DNA from: an uncultured Desulfosarcina sp.
Lineage (GTDB): Bacteria; Desulfobacterota; Desulfobacteria; Desulfobacterales; Desulfosarcinaceae
NCBI RefSeq assembly: GCF_963668215.1
Contig: NZ_OY764190.1
Coordinates: 4,340,001 to 4,404,000 of the forward strand
DNA: 64,000 nucleotides
Direction: 5' to 3'
The position numbers and the translations under genes are program-made. The notes beneath the pieces are model-generated. The model was not told the DNA's origin and ran no database searches. It saw only the letters and a program-made list of their open reading frames with translations. Below, piece after piece: positions 1 through 8,183 of the stretch (position 1 is its first letter; each line of letters opens with the position of its first letter).

Positions 1-539
1 CGATGGATGTCTCCCACCAGGATCACCGGCGCATCGGCGTATTCGGCCACGGAGAAATTGACGATGTCGTGGTCCATGAGATTGACTTCCGCGCAGGAGC
101 CGGCGCCTTCCATGACGATCAGGTTGTAGCGCCGCCGCAGCCGGTCCAGGGCCGCGTGGGCGGTTTGAACCAGACGGGTCTTTTCCCGGTGATAGACCAT
201 GGCCGTTTGGTTGCCGATGGCCTCGCCGAGGAGCACCACCTGGGAGCCCACATCGCTGGTGGGTTTGAGCAGGATGGGGTTCATGTCCACATGGGGGGCG
301 ATGCCGGCGGCCTCGGCCTGGACGATCTGGGCCCGGCCCATCTCCAGTCCTTCGGGCGTGACCCCGGAGTTGTTGGACATGTTCTGGGCCTTGTAGGGCG
401 CCACCCGCACATCCCGGTCCGCGAACACCCGGCACAGGGCCGCAGCGATGACGCTTTTGCCTACATCGGATCCGGTGCCGAAAACGGCGAGGCAGGGGGC
501 TAGGAGATTTTTATGTTTGTTGGATGAATCCAAGTTCAT
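1..539 (-). CDS. cobQ: Cobyric acid synthase, N-terminal part (cut by window edge)
   Basis: CobQ/CbiP amidates the corrin ring side chains b, d, e and g of adenosylcobyrinic acid a,c-diamide using glutamine and ATP, in the cytoplasm. About 179 residues are visible, reading from an ATG at 537-539 leftwards off the window. A P-loop-like GTGSDVGKS lies near residue 21, followed by the family hallmark APYKAQNMSNNSG and then LEMGRAQ, and a VMEGAGSCAEVN stretch. These fit the ATP-binding domain of CobQ rather than CobB. The C-terminal glutamine amidotransferase domain lies outside. Only 5 bases separate it from cobO on the same strand, so the two are likely co-transcribed for vitamin B12 synthesis. 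Confidence 0.93.
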   Translation of the reverse strand, partial: MNLDSSNKHKNLLAPCLAVFGTGSDVGKSVIAAALCRVFADRDVRVAPYKAQNMSNNSGVTPEGLEMGRAQIVQAEAAGIAPHVDMNPILLKPTSDVGSQVVLLGEAIGNQTAMVYHREKTRLVQTAHAALDRLRRRYNLIVMEGAGSCAEVNLMDHDIVNFSVAEYADAPVILVGDIH

Positions 540-544
540 AGTTT

Positions 545-1060
545 TTATTTTTCTATCCCAACCCGTGCCGCCACCCCAGCCTCATAATAATGCTTAACCG
601 CTTTCATCTCCGTAACCAGGTCGGCCTTTTCGATGACGCGGGGATCGGCGTAGCGGCCGGTGATCACCAGTTCAACATTTTCCGGTTTCCCGGCCATGAT
701 GTCCAGGATCTCATCGACGGCAAACAGGCCGCAGGCGGCGGCCACGTTGCCTTCTTCCATGATCACCACCTGGTAGTCCCCCGAGTCCAGGGCGCTGCGG
801 ATCGCCTGCAGTCCCTTTTGGGCGGCGGTTACATCTTCCGGTGCAGGCTTTCCCTTGATGAACCGGCCCCGGCCGAACTGCTCGACGGTGATCGTCTCCG
901 CAAAGCGGGCCAGGGCCTTGATTTCGCTGTAGTCGCCGGATTTGATGAACTGGGCGATGTAAACCCTGAGGCCGGCACCGGCCGCCCGCAGGGCCAGTCC
1001 TAACGATGCGGTGGTTTTACCCTTGCCGTCGCCGGTGTAGACTTGAATATAGCCTTTCAT
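545..1060 (-). CDS. cobO: Cob(I)yrinic acid a,c-diamide adenosyltransferase
   Basis: CobO/BtuR transfers the 5'-deoxyadenosyl group of ATP to the cobalt of cob(I)yrinic acid a,c-diamide. The 171-residue protein is close to the usual size of the family. The P-loop GDGKGKTT is at residues 10-17, and the family pattern continues with ALRAAGAGLRVYIAQF and VVIMEEGNVA. It is placed between mltG (2-base gap) and cobQ (5-base gap), all on the minus strand, which suggests a tight operon. The link with mltG is probably just co-transcription. The product feeds directly into the cobQ reaction. Confidence 0.95.
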   Translation of the reverse strand: MKGYIQVYTGDGKGKTTASLGLALRAAGAGLRVYIAQFIKSGDYSEIKALARFAETITVEQFGRGRFIKGKPAPEDVTAAQKGLQAIRSALDSGDYQVVIMEEGNVAAACGLFAVDEILDIMAGKPENVELVITGRYADPRVIEKADLVTEMKAVKHYYEAGVAARVGIEK

Positions 1061-1062
1061 GA

Positions 1063-2079
1063 TTAGCGTTTCCTTTTCCGCAACTGATATTTTTTCACGG
1101 CCGCATTGTGCTCTTTGTGCGTTTTTGAGAAGTGGTGGGTGCCGTCTTTCTTGGAGACGAAGTAAAGATAGTCTGTCTGGGCCGGGTAGAGAGCCGCTTC
1201 CATGGCCAGGGCGCCCGGGCTGGCAATGGGGCCGGGGGGCAGCCCTTTGATTTTGTAAGTGTTGTATGGCGTGTAGGTTTCCAGGTGCTGACGCTTGATG
1301 TTGCCGTCGAAATCGGAAATGCCGTAGATCACGGTGGGGTCGGTCTCCAGGCGCATGCCCTTTTTCAACCGGTTGTGAAACACCGAGGCAATCAGGGGGC
1401 GCTCTTCAGGTGCGCCGGTTTCCTTCTCGATGATCGAGGCCAGGGTGACCACTTCGTGAATGCTCAGGCCCATTTCCTCGGCCCGCTGACGCCATTCGGG
1501 CCGGAAAGCGGCTTCGAACTGCTTGACCATGGTGGCGATGATGGTGGCGCTGTCCAATCCCCGGGGGAAATAGTAGGTGTCGGGGAACAGGTAGCCCTCA
1601 ACGGTTTTTCCCGGGATGTTCAAGGACTCGGCCGTTTTCGGATCGCGGGCCGTTTTTAAAAAGTCGGCTTCCGTGGAAAGGCCGGCGGCGGCCACCGTGG
1701 CCGCAATCTGGACCAGGTTGAACCCTTCCGGGATGGTAACCCGATACAGGTGGACCCGACCTTCCACCATCTGGCCCAGGATTTCGTTGGGGGTCATGGC
1801 GGGCGAGAAGATGTACTCTCCGGCTTTGATCTGTTTGTCCTGCTTGTTGAGTCGGGCCAGGATGGTGAAATGCAGGGCATCGGAAACGAGACCTTCCTGT
1901 CGCAACCCATCGGCGGTTTTGCCCAGCCCCTGTCCCGGAGCGACGGTGAACAGTTTTTCCGCGCCGGTCGTTTGCGCCGGCCGATCCGCCCAGGACAACA
2001 GGTGCATGTAGAGCAGCCCGACCATACAGATGGCGACAAAGGTGAGGGCAAAAAGGATGAAAAGCAATTTTCTGAACAT
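1063..2079 (-). CDS. mltG: Endolytic murein transglycosylase MltG
   Basis: MltG (YceG) cleaves nascent glycan strands in the periplasm and is thought to set glycan length as a terminase. The 338-residue protein has one N-terminal membrane helix (about residues 5-28), then a LysM-like segment and the catalytic YceG domain. The family catalytic glutamate is visible as E218 within LASIIEKET, followed by SVFHNRL and TDPTVIYG, all hallmark motifs. The start ATG at 2077-2079 follows a purine-rich stretch. It is the first gene of the mltG-cobO-cobQ run. Confidence 0.94.
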   Translation of the reverse strand: MFRKLLFILFALTFVAICMVGLLYMHLLSWADRPAQTTGAEKLFTVAPGQGLGKTADGLRQEGLVSDALHFTILARLNKQDKQIKAGEYIFSPAMTPNEILGQMVEGRVHLYRVTIPEGFNLVQIAATVAAAGLSTEADFLKTARDPKTAESLNIPGKTVEGYLFPDTYYFPRGLDSATIIATMVKQFEAAFRPEWRQRAEEMGLSIHEVVTLASIIEKETGAPEERPLIASVFHNRLKKGMRLETDPTVIYGISDFDGNIKRQHLETYTPYNTYKIKGLPPGPIASPGALAMEAALYPAQTDYLYFVSKKDGTHHFSKTHKEHNAAVKKYQLRKRKR

Positions 2080-2728
2080 TCACCAACACTTCCTGTGGGT
2101 CGGTTTTCCAAAAAAACTACCATAAGGCATGCTGTCGATGGTTGTCAAAGGAGAAACGGCGATTCCTCAGGGTCGCCGCATTTGGAATTCGTATTGTTGC
2201 TTTGATGTAGCGTAGGGACGTGGTTCATCCACGTCCGGTTAACAAAGGCGGGCACAAACCCAAAGGCGGTCACCCTGGGCGATTCCTGGAATGAAGGCTT
2301 CAAAGGCGCCGGGGAGTGGTTTCCTGCTCTTTCACGGGCGAGCGGCTTTGGTATTGAAAAAAGCGAGTGCGGTAATTCAAAAATATACCTGCCTTCGGAA
2401 GGAATACAAGCGTTCAGGGACATGCGGTTGCATTGACCGGCGGATCATGGAGGGCGTCCATGCTTCGGGAAGAACCCATCGAGATCGAACTGAACAGGCT
2501 CCGCCTTGGACGTCCCCTGATGGCATGCCCCTACGTTTGAATATGAAGAAATGCCACAGGTCGCGGACTGATTGATATTTTTTCCTATGGATAAATTTGG
2601 GAAACTCCGCGTTCATCGTTTTTTGCGCATTTTCTCGTTTGACAGACCACCCGGTTGCATGATCTAGAATTCTCCTGATATTGATTCTCTTCCCCGTTAC
2701 ACCGAAATGATGCACGGGGTCTGAAAGC
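2080..2728. other. Divergent intergenic region between mltG and the sigma-54 activator
   Basis: About 650 bases separate the divergent mltG and activator genes. Apart from one copy of a dispersed hairpin repeat (2178-2252) I see no coding signal. Open frames here lack family resemblance and ribosome binding sites. Promoters for both flanking genes should lie here, but I cannot point to a convincing one. Confidence 0.5.
2178..2252 (+). repeat. Dispersed hairpin repeat, copy 1
   Basis: This stretch is a clear relative of 28112-28205. Shared blocks are GCATTTGGAATYCGTATTG, then TTGCT, GTAGCGTAG, and CAAAGGCGGG. Its central hairpin is an 8-bp stem GGACGTGG/CCACGTCC (2216-2223 with 2229-2236) around the loop TTCAT. 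The second copy has a different but still complementary stem. Confidence 0.75.
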
Positions 2729-4552
2729 ATGAATGAAATGAAAGACCCAAAATTGTCTTCCCGGACTGCTTCATACGGAAAACACCGGCAGAAAAACCGG
2801 ACATTCCGGAGTGTATTTGAAAATACGGGTACCGGAACCGTTCTCATCGAAGGGGACATGACCATTTCCATGGCCAACAGCGGCTTCGAAAGCATTACCG
2901 GTTTACCGAGGGAAAGCATCGAAGACCGGATGCGTCTCACCGATTTCATTCATCCCGAGGATTGCAAACGCCTTGAGGAATATCACATTGGCCGCGTCAA
3001 AGGCCGGGACGTTCCCGGGAATTATCAATGCCGCCTGACCAGCCACGGCAACGGCCTTCGGCACATGGCCGTAAAGGCTCAAATCATTGACGGCACCGAC
3101 AGAAGCGTTCTGTCGTTCATGGACATCACCGATCTGATCCGCTCCAAGGAAGCCCTTGAGCGCAATGAGCAACGACTGGCCAACCTGATGAATCGCCTGC
3201 CCGGCATGGCCTACCGATGGGAGGGCGAAACGCCGTATTCCCTGGAATTTGTCAGCCGGGGATGTTTAAGGCTCACCGGATACTGTCCTTCGCGGCTAAT
3301 CGACCAGGCTCCCGCCTATACGGCGTTGATCCATCCCGAGGATCGCGAACAGGTGCTGACTGCCGTCAACCGGGCGCTCCAGGACCACCAACCCTTTGAA
3401 CTGACCTACCGCATCCTGACAGCTTCCGGAAAAGAAACTTGGGTCTGGGATCGCGGCGCGGGCACCATATCAAAAGAGGGAGAAATTTTTTCCGTGGAAG
3501 GGTTTATCGCCGATTTTTCCCTGTACAAGGAGATGGAGCACAACTTTCAGAAGCGCGAAAAGCAGCTGATCAATGAAAATCTACGCCTGCGTTCGTCGGT
3601 ACCCGGCATTTGCGGCCTATGCGATCTCGTGGGTAAAAGCGCGCCCATGCAGCGGACCTATGAGCTGATCCGGCAGGCATCCGCGATTGATAACGGGGTC
3701 GTACTTTACGGAGAATCCGGCACGGGAAAAGAGCTGGCGGCCCGGTGCATTCATCGTTTGAGCGACCGCGGCAAAGGGCCTTTCGTGGTGGTCAACTGCG
3801 GCGCCATTCCGGAATCGATATTTGAAAGCGAATTTTTCGGCTATCGTAAAGGGGCTTTCAGCGGCGCCGAAAAAGACACCGAAGGATTCCTGGACGTGGC
3901 CGACGGCGGCACCCTGTTTCTGGATGAAGTCGGCGAAATCAGTCTCTCCGGCCAGGTAAAACTGCTTCGGGTCATCGACAACCACGGTTTTACACCGGTG
4001 GGCGGGCGCCGGGAAAAAAAGCCGAATCTGCGGATCATCGCCGCCACCAATAAGGATTTGAAAGCCATGGTCGAAAAAGGGACCATGCGGGGGGACTTCT
4101 TTTTCCGAATCCATGTCTTCCCCATACGCATGCCGCCGCTAAGGGATCGAAAGGAAGACATCCCCCTTTTGATCGACAGGCTTTGCGCGGATTCGGATAT
4201 CCCTGATCTGACGGATATGTCCTCCTTTTCCAACGAAGCCCTGGCCCGGATCATGGGCTACGAATGGCCGGGAAATGTACGGGAACTTCAAAACGCCATT
4301 CAACGCTACATTACGACCCGCAATCTTGATTTTATATCGTCGGATGCCCCTTCCTGCCCAAAATCATTCGATGACCAGATAGAAGCCACTGCCCCCACCT
4401 TGCCGCTGAAGGAGCGGATGCAGCAAGCTGAAAAACGATACATTCAGCAGGTGTTGGATAAAAATCAGTGGCATCGGTCAATCACGGCCAAGATCCTGGG
4501 TGTTGATCGCAAAACGCTGTTGCGCAAAATGCGTAGCCTCGGCATTGGCTGA
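2729..4552 (+). CDS. PAS-PAS sigma-54-dependent transcriptional activator
   Basis: A 607-residue bacterial enhancer-binding protein. Two PAS-like sensor domains occupy roughly residues 25-135 and 150-270, followed by a short coiled linker, an AAA+ ATPase domain (about 300-530) and a Fis-type helix-turn-helix at the C-terminus (ITAKILGVDRKTLLRKMRS). The Walker A motif GESGTGKE is at 328-335 and the Walker B GGTLFLDE at 393-400. The sigma-54 contact loop reads GAFSGA (375-380) instead of the usual GAFTGA. A CxxC pair (C295, C298) lies just before the AAA+ domain. No phosphoreceiver or membrane segment is seen, so it is a cytoplasmic one-component sensor. Its gene ends about 210 bases before a sigma-54 promoter, making the AOR/Hdr/FDH operon its likely target. 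Confidence 0.9.
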   Translation: MNEMKDPKLSSRTASYGKHRQKNRTFRSVFENTGTGTVLIEGDMTISMANSGFESITGLPRESIEDRMRLTDFIHPEDCKRLEEYHIGRVKGRDVPGNYQCRLTSHGNGLRHMAVKAQIIDGTDRSVLSFMDITDLIRSKEALERNEQRLANLMNRLPGMAYRWEGETPYSLEFVSRGCLRLTGYCPSRLIDQAPAYTALIHPEDREQVLTAVNRALQDHQPFELTYRILTASGKETWVWDRGAGTISKEGEIFSVEGFIADFSLYKEMEHNFQKREKQLINENLRLRSSVPGICGLCDLVGKSAPMQRTYELIRQASAIDNGVVLYGESGTGKELAARCIHRLSDRGKGPFVVVNCGAIPESIFESEFFGYRKGAFSGAEKDTEGFLDVADGGTLFLDEVGEISLSGQVKLLRVIDNHGFTPVGGRREKKPNLRIIAATNKDLKAMVEKGTMRGDFFFRIHVFPIRMPPLRDRKEDIPLLIDRLCADSDIPDLTDMSSFSNEALARIMGYEWPGNVRELQNAIQRYITTRNLDFISSDAPSCPKSFDDQIEATAPTLPLKERMQQAEKRYIQQVLDKNQWHRSITAKILGVDRKTLLRKMRSLGIG

Positions 4553-4610
4553 TTTACCCATTCACCCCCCCTCCCTATTCGCCGGAAGTCGCCAAAAAAT
4601 GCATCAAATT

Positions 4611-4626
4611 GGAGCAGATTTGCCCC
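4611..4626. promoter_or_regulatory. Candidate enhancer site 1 for the upstream activator
   Basis: GGAGCAGATTTGCCCC, an imperfect palindrome (6-bp arms, one mismatch, 4-base centre). It matches the palindrome at 4681-4696 in arms and spacing. Its centre is about 170 bases upstream of the expected start of the sigma-54 transcript, a normal distance for an enhancer. Confidence 0.6.
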
Positions 4627-4680
4627 ATAGTCATTTTATTTAGGTATATTAATTTGTTATAAAGCGACGCCCCTTCGTTG

Positions 4681-4696
4681 GGGGCATCTTTGCCCC
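4681..4696. promoter_or_regulatory. Candidate enhancer site 2 for the upstream activator
   Basis: GGGGCATCTTTGCCCC, a perfect 6-bp-arm palindrome around TCTT. Shared flanks with site 1 include TTTGCCCCA. The two centres are 70 bases apart. The centre lies about 100 bases upstream of the expected transcription start. It partly overlaps a GCCCC/GGGGC hairpin, so a structural role is an alternative. Confidence 0.6.
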
Positions 4697-4762
4697 AGCT
4701 CAAAAACACTCCCATCCTTTGTTAATCTCAACAAAATAAGCAAGTTGAGATATAATCCGCCA

Positions 4763-4778
4763 TGGCATACGCATTGCT
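4763..4778 (+). promoter_or_regulatory. Sigma-54 (-24/-12) promoter of the AOR/Hdr/FDH operon
   Basis: TGGCATACGCATTGCT fits the sigma-54 consensus TGGCACG-N4-TTGCW with two mismatches, and has the invariant GG and GC separated by exactly 10 bases. It is 94 bases upstream of the first gene of the operon and directly downstream of a sigma-54 activator gene and two matching palindromes. The transcript would start near 4790. Confidence 0.8.
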
Positions 4779-4871
4779 GTAGTAAAAAGTACTTGGATTC
4801 TCCCCGCTAAATCGGCCGCAGGGAGTAACGGAGGGAAGAACAACATGAACGATTTTGGAAGGAGGTAGTGG

Positions 4872-5591
4872 ATGGAAGAAAAAGCGATCAGTCCCGGGAA
4901 CGACAAGTTTCTGGATAAAAAGACCAGTCGGAGAGGCTTTCTGAAAGGTGCCGGAACCATGGCGGGGATCGCCTTGGCTTCAACCACGCTCGGGACGTCC
5001 AGGCCGGCGACTGCGGCCGCGGCCGAACCGGTAAAACCGAAACCCGAGATGAAGTATCTCTTTGTCGAGCGGCAGAACTGTGTCGGTTGCCGGGCCTGTG
5101 AATACGCTTGCAGCCTGCACCACGAAGGGGTGGTATGGCCGGCCAAGTCGAGAATTCACGTCTACAAGCACAAAGGGGTGGTCGATGTGCCGGTGATCTG
5201 CTGGCACTGCGATGACGCGCCTTGCATCAAATCCTGCCCCACAACGCCCAAGGCCATCGAGAAGGACCCCAAAACCAACGGCATCAAGCTGGATCCAAAG
5301 CTCTGCCTCGGCGCCAAATGCAACAAGTGTATCGAAGCCTGCCCGTCGAAATTCATCCGGCGGGACGAGGAAAATGGGCTGCCGCTGATGTGCGATCTGT
5401 GCGGTGGTGATCCCGAGTGTGTAAAGGCCTGTCTGGAACAGTCCGGCAACCCCGTCGGTCCCTGCCTGATGGCCGGCAAACTCGGTTTCGGGGTGAATCT
5501 GGCCTACCGCAATGTCACGCCGGCGGAAGCCGGAGAAGACCTGATCACTAGCATGTTTTATCCCAGTGAAAACGGCGAAAGGAGGCCCTGA
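4872..5591 (+). CDS. Tat-signal 4Fe-4S ferredoxin, electron partner of AOR
   Basis: A 239-residue iron-sulfur protein of the DmsB/HybA-like ferredoxin class. A twin-arginine signal (TSRRGFLKG, residues 18-26) with a hydrophobic stretch and Ala-rich cleavage region precedes the mature part. The mature part has several Cys clusters: CVGCRACEYAC, CWHCDDAPCIKSC, CLGAKCNKCIEAC and CDLCGGDPECVKAC, enough for up to four clusters. A strong GGAGG precedes the ATG at 4872. The stop is 2 bases before AOR, so it is AOR's obvious redox partner, like the ferredoxin next to YdhV in E. coli. The Tat signal implies export, which is odd because AOR itself shows none. Confidence 0.88.
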   Translation: MEEKAISPGNDKFLDKKTSRRGFLKGAGTMAGIALASTTLGTSRPATAAAAEPVKPKPEMKYLFVERQNCVGCRACEYACSLHHEGVVWPAKSRIHVYKHKGVVDVPVICWHCDDAPCIKSCPTTPKAIEKDPKTNGIKLDPKLCLGAKCNKCIEACPSKFIRRDEENGLPLMCDLCGGDPECVKACLEQSGNPVGPCLMAGKLGFGVNLAYRNVTPAEAGEDLITSMFYPSENGERRP

Positions 5592-5593
5592 TC

Positions 5594-7390
5594 ATGGCAA
5601 ATCCCAAAGGCGGCCATTTTGGGCGCATTCTGGAAATCGATCTGACCGCTCAGAAATACAAAACCCTGACCATCGATGAAAAAACCTGCCGACGCTATCT
5701 GGGCGGATGCGGCATGGGCAGCTATCTGCTGTTCCAGCGGCTCAAACCCAAACACGATCCCATGGCTGCGGACAGCCCGATCTTCATGGGCGTCGGCCCC
5801 CTGTCCGGCACGGCCTGCGCATCGACCCGGTGCAGCTTCGTCAACAAAAGCCCTTACACCGGTCTATTGAGTCATGCCGAAGTCGGCAGTTTCATCGGCA
5901 ATGAACTCAAGTGGGCCGGGTGGGACGGCATCCTGGTTACCGGGAAATCGAAAAAGCCGGTCTATCTGTACGTCCGTAACGACAAGGTTGAGTTCAAGGA
6001 CGCCTCCAAATTGTGGGGCAAGGACACCCATGTGACCGAGGAGTCGATTCTTGATGAACTCAAGGACACCTACGTCAAGGTGGCCTCCATCGGACCCGGT
6101 GGGGAAAACGAGGTGGGCTACTCAGCGGTGATGGTGGAACGGTTCCGTGCGGCGGCCCGGACCGGCACCGGCGCCCTGATGGGCAACAAAAAGCTCAAGG
6201 CAATTGCGATACGGGGAACAAAGTATGTACCGGTGGTGGACCGTGAGACTTTTCACAAGGTCGCCGAGGCCAACAAGCAGTTCTCCATTAATAAGGAGGG
6301 GTGGCAGGGCATCAAGCGCTGGGGTACTGCCGGCCTGTTGGAACTCAAGCACCACGTCACCGGATCATTGGTCACCAAAAACTACCAGACAACCTGGTAT
6401 CCGGATATCGAGGAAATCGGTGCCGAACAGGCCAACCGCCGGTTCTGGAAAAAGCACAGCGCCTGCTACAACTGCCCGAACCACTGCATGAAGCTCGGGG
6501 TCATTCGTGGCGGGGACTATGACGGCCTGATTGCCGAAGGACCGGAGTACGAGACCGGCGGCTTGCTGGGCAGCAACCTGGGACTGGCGGATTTCGACCT
6601 GATGATGGCCGCCATCGAATTGTGCGATGCCATGGGGCTGGATTCCATCTCCGCCGGCGGCAGCATCGGGTTTGCCATGGAAGCTTTTCAGCGGGGCCTG
6701 CTCACGGCCGACAAATTCGACGGCATGACCCTCGAGTGGGGTGACGGCGAAGCGGCTATCGAGCTGATCCGCAAGATTGCCTACAAAGAAGGCCAGGCTG
6801 GAAAATTCCTGGCAAAAGGCGTCTCCGCCATGGCCAAGGAACTGGGCGGCAACGCGGCGGATTTCGCCTGTGTGGTCAAAGGCAAGGAAATGGCAGCCCA
6901 TGATCCGCGCGGCGACAAACCGCGCGGCGTCAGTTATGCCATGGGAACCTGCGGCGGGGACCATCACGAAGGCAACAGCCCGGCCGGACAGGCTCAGCGG
7001 TGTCTGCACAACTCTTTGGTGATCTGTTCTTTTATCGGCGGCTACTGGGCTCCCAAAATGTTTGTGGACATGCTCAATCCGCTTTGCGGCTGGGACATGG
7101 ACGAAGCCGAACTGATGGCTACCGCCCGTCGCATCCGAACGCTGGAACGTTGTTTCAACGTCAGGGAGGGGACAAGCCGCAAGGACGATACACTGCCCAA
7201 GCGGATGCTGACCGAACCCCTGCCGGAAGGACCGAAAAAGGGATCGCTTTTCTCGCCCGAGGAGATGAAGAAGGTGCAGGATGACTACTATGCCTACTTC
7301 GGCTGGGACGACAACGGTATCCCCACGGAAAAAACCCTTAAGGAACTGGGGCTTGAGTTTGCTATCGGAGATGTAAAGGCAGCTGCCTGA
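5594..7390 (+). CDS. Aldehyde ferredoxin oxidoreductase family tungsto-enzyme
   Basis: A 598-residue member of the tungsten/molybdenum bis-pterin AOR family, which oxidises aldehydes to acids or, in relatives such as BamB, reduces aryl-CoA. The 4Fe-4S ligands are C291, C294 and C298 (CYNCPNHC) and C498 (NPLCGWD), closely matching the ligand spacing of Pyrococcus AOR (C288, C291, C295, C494). The N-terminal domain carries GRILEIDLT and GGCGMGSYLL, and the pterin-binding GPGGEN is present. The whole length matches AOR. The start ATG follows GGAAAGGAGG. An intrinsic terminator follows. The substrate cannot be read from sequence; aldehyde oxidation is the default, a BamB-like role is an alternative. 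Confidence 0.92.
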   Translation: MANPKGGHFGRILEIDLTAQKYKTLTIDEKTCRRYLGGCGMGSYLLFQRLKPKHDPMAADSPIFMGVGPLSGTACASTRCSFVNKSPYTGLLSHAEVGSFIGNELKWAGWDGILVTGKSKKPVYLYVRNDKVEFKDASKLWGKDTHVTEESILDELKDTYVKVASIGPGGENEVGYSAVMVERFRAAARTGTGALMGNKKLKAIAIRGTKYVPVVDRETFHKVAEANKQFSINKEGWQGIKRWGTAGLLELKHHVTGSLVTKNYQTTWYPDIEEIGAEQANRRFWKKHSACYNCPNHCMKLGVIRGGDYDGLIAEGPEYETGGLLGSNLGLADFDLMMAAIELCDAMGLDSISAGGSIGFAMEAFQRGLLTADKFDGMTLEWGDGEAAIELIRKIAYKEGQAGKFLAKGVSAMAKELGGNAADFACVVKGKEMAAHDPRGDKPRGVSYAMGTCGGDHHEGNSPAGQAQRCLHNSLVICSFIGGYWAPKMFVDMLNPLCGWDMDEAELMATARRIRTLERCFNVREGTSRKDDTLPKRMLTEPLPEGPKKGSLFSPEEMKKVQDDYYAYFGWDDNGIPTEKTLKELGLEFAIGDVKAAA

Positions 7391-7404
7391 TCGATAAAAT
7401 GAAT

Positions 7405-7440
7405 ACGGGGCTTCGCCTGGTCGGCGGAGCCCCGTTTTTT
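7405..7440 (+). terminator. Intrinsic terminator/attenuator after AOR
   Basis: ACGGGGCT pairs with AGCCCCGT (7405-7412 with 7428-7435), with an inner CGCC/GGCG pair set, followed by TTTTTT. It lies inside the gene train, 15 bases after the AOR stop, so it probably lowers expression of the downstream Hdr/FDH genes relative to ferredoxin and AOR. Confidence 0.88.
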
Positions 7441-7478
7441 GAAAGTAAGTTAAACAGACGGATTTGGTGACACCCCCC

Positions 7479-8183
7479 ATGGAAGCCCCCCGCAGGAAGT
7501 TCATCCATTTTCTGGTCAGCGCGGCTGTCTCCGGCACCTTTTTCGGTTTGCTGAAAAGCGGCAATGCCAAAGCACTGCCCAGACCGCCGGCAGCTCTCAT
7601 CGAGGACGATTTCTTAAGCAGTTGCGCCAAGTGCTACCGCTGCATCGACGCTTGTCCGGCCAATGCACTCCGGCCCGCCTCAATCCTGGAAGGGATCGCT
7701 AATTTCGGTACGCCGGTGCTCGATCCGAGCCGCTGCATTTTCTGCATGGAATGCGTCCGGGCCTGTCCCACGGGCGCCATTGCCAAAGTTCCGAAGGAAG
7801 AGGTCGATATCGGGGTCGCCGTCATCGACAAGGATATCTGCCTGGCTTGGCAGAAGAAGAAACGGTGCAAGGACTGCTACCGGGTCTGCGAGGCCAAGGC
7901 GATCAAAATGGAAAAGAGTCGTTACCCGGTGGTGATTGCCGACCGCTGCAATGGCTGCGGTGCCTGCGTTCGCCGCTGTCCCACCCAGCCGCTGTCGGTG
8001 AAGGTGGTCTACGAGGATGCCAAACGATACCCGGCCCCGCAGGCGCGCGTTGCCATGCGCCCGGAGGACCGGCTCGGTCCCTATGAGTTCGAGCAGGACG
8101 ATTATGCGACCTGGTTCGGCAAACGCTTGAAAAAGATCGCTCAAAACCATGGCCTGGCCGGCAAGGAAGATGCGGAGCAATGA
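7479..8183 (+). CDS. NapG-like 4Fe-4S ferredoxin with twin-arginine-type N-terminus
   Basis: A 234-residue polyferredoxin resembling NapG/MauM. The N-terminus MEAPRRKFIHFLV is followed by a hydrophobic segment, fitting a Tat signal or anchor. Four Cys sets follow: CAKCYRCIDAC, CIFCMECVRAC, CKDCYRVC and CNGCGACVRRC. I chose the ATG at 7479 because GGTGA lies 8 bases upstream and the twin arginines then fall at residues 5-6; a GTG at 7467 would add four residues. NapG proteins work with NapH as a quinol oxidase, and a NapH-like gene lies further down this same operon. Its stop overlaps the next gene (ATGA). Confidence 0.85.
   Translation: MEAPRRKFIHFLVSAAVSGTFFGLLKSGNAKALPRPPAALIEDDFLSSCAKCYRCIDACPANALRPASILEGIANFGTPVLDPSRCIFCMECVRACPTGAIAKVPKEEVDIGVAVIDKDICLAWQKKKRCKDCYRVCEAKAIKMEKSRYPVVIADRCNGCGACVRRCPTQPLSVKVVYEDAKRYPAPQARVAMRPEDRLGPYEFEQDDYATWFGKRLKKIAQNHGLAGKEDAEQ

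Noticed and set aside
5594..7390. Definite class II benzoyl-CoA reductase (BamB)
   Set aside because: HdrA and MvhD neighbours are suggestive, but no Bam NADH-dehydrogenase-like subunits or benzoyl-CoA pathway genes are present, and the substrate cannot be read from the sequence.
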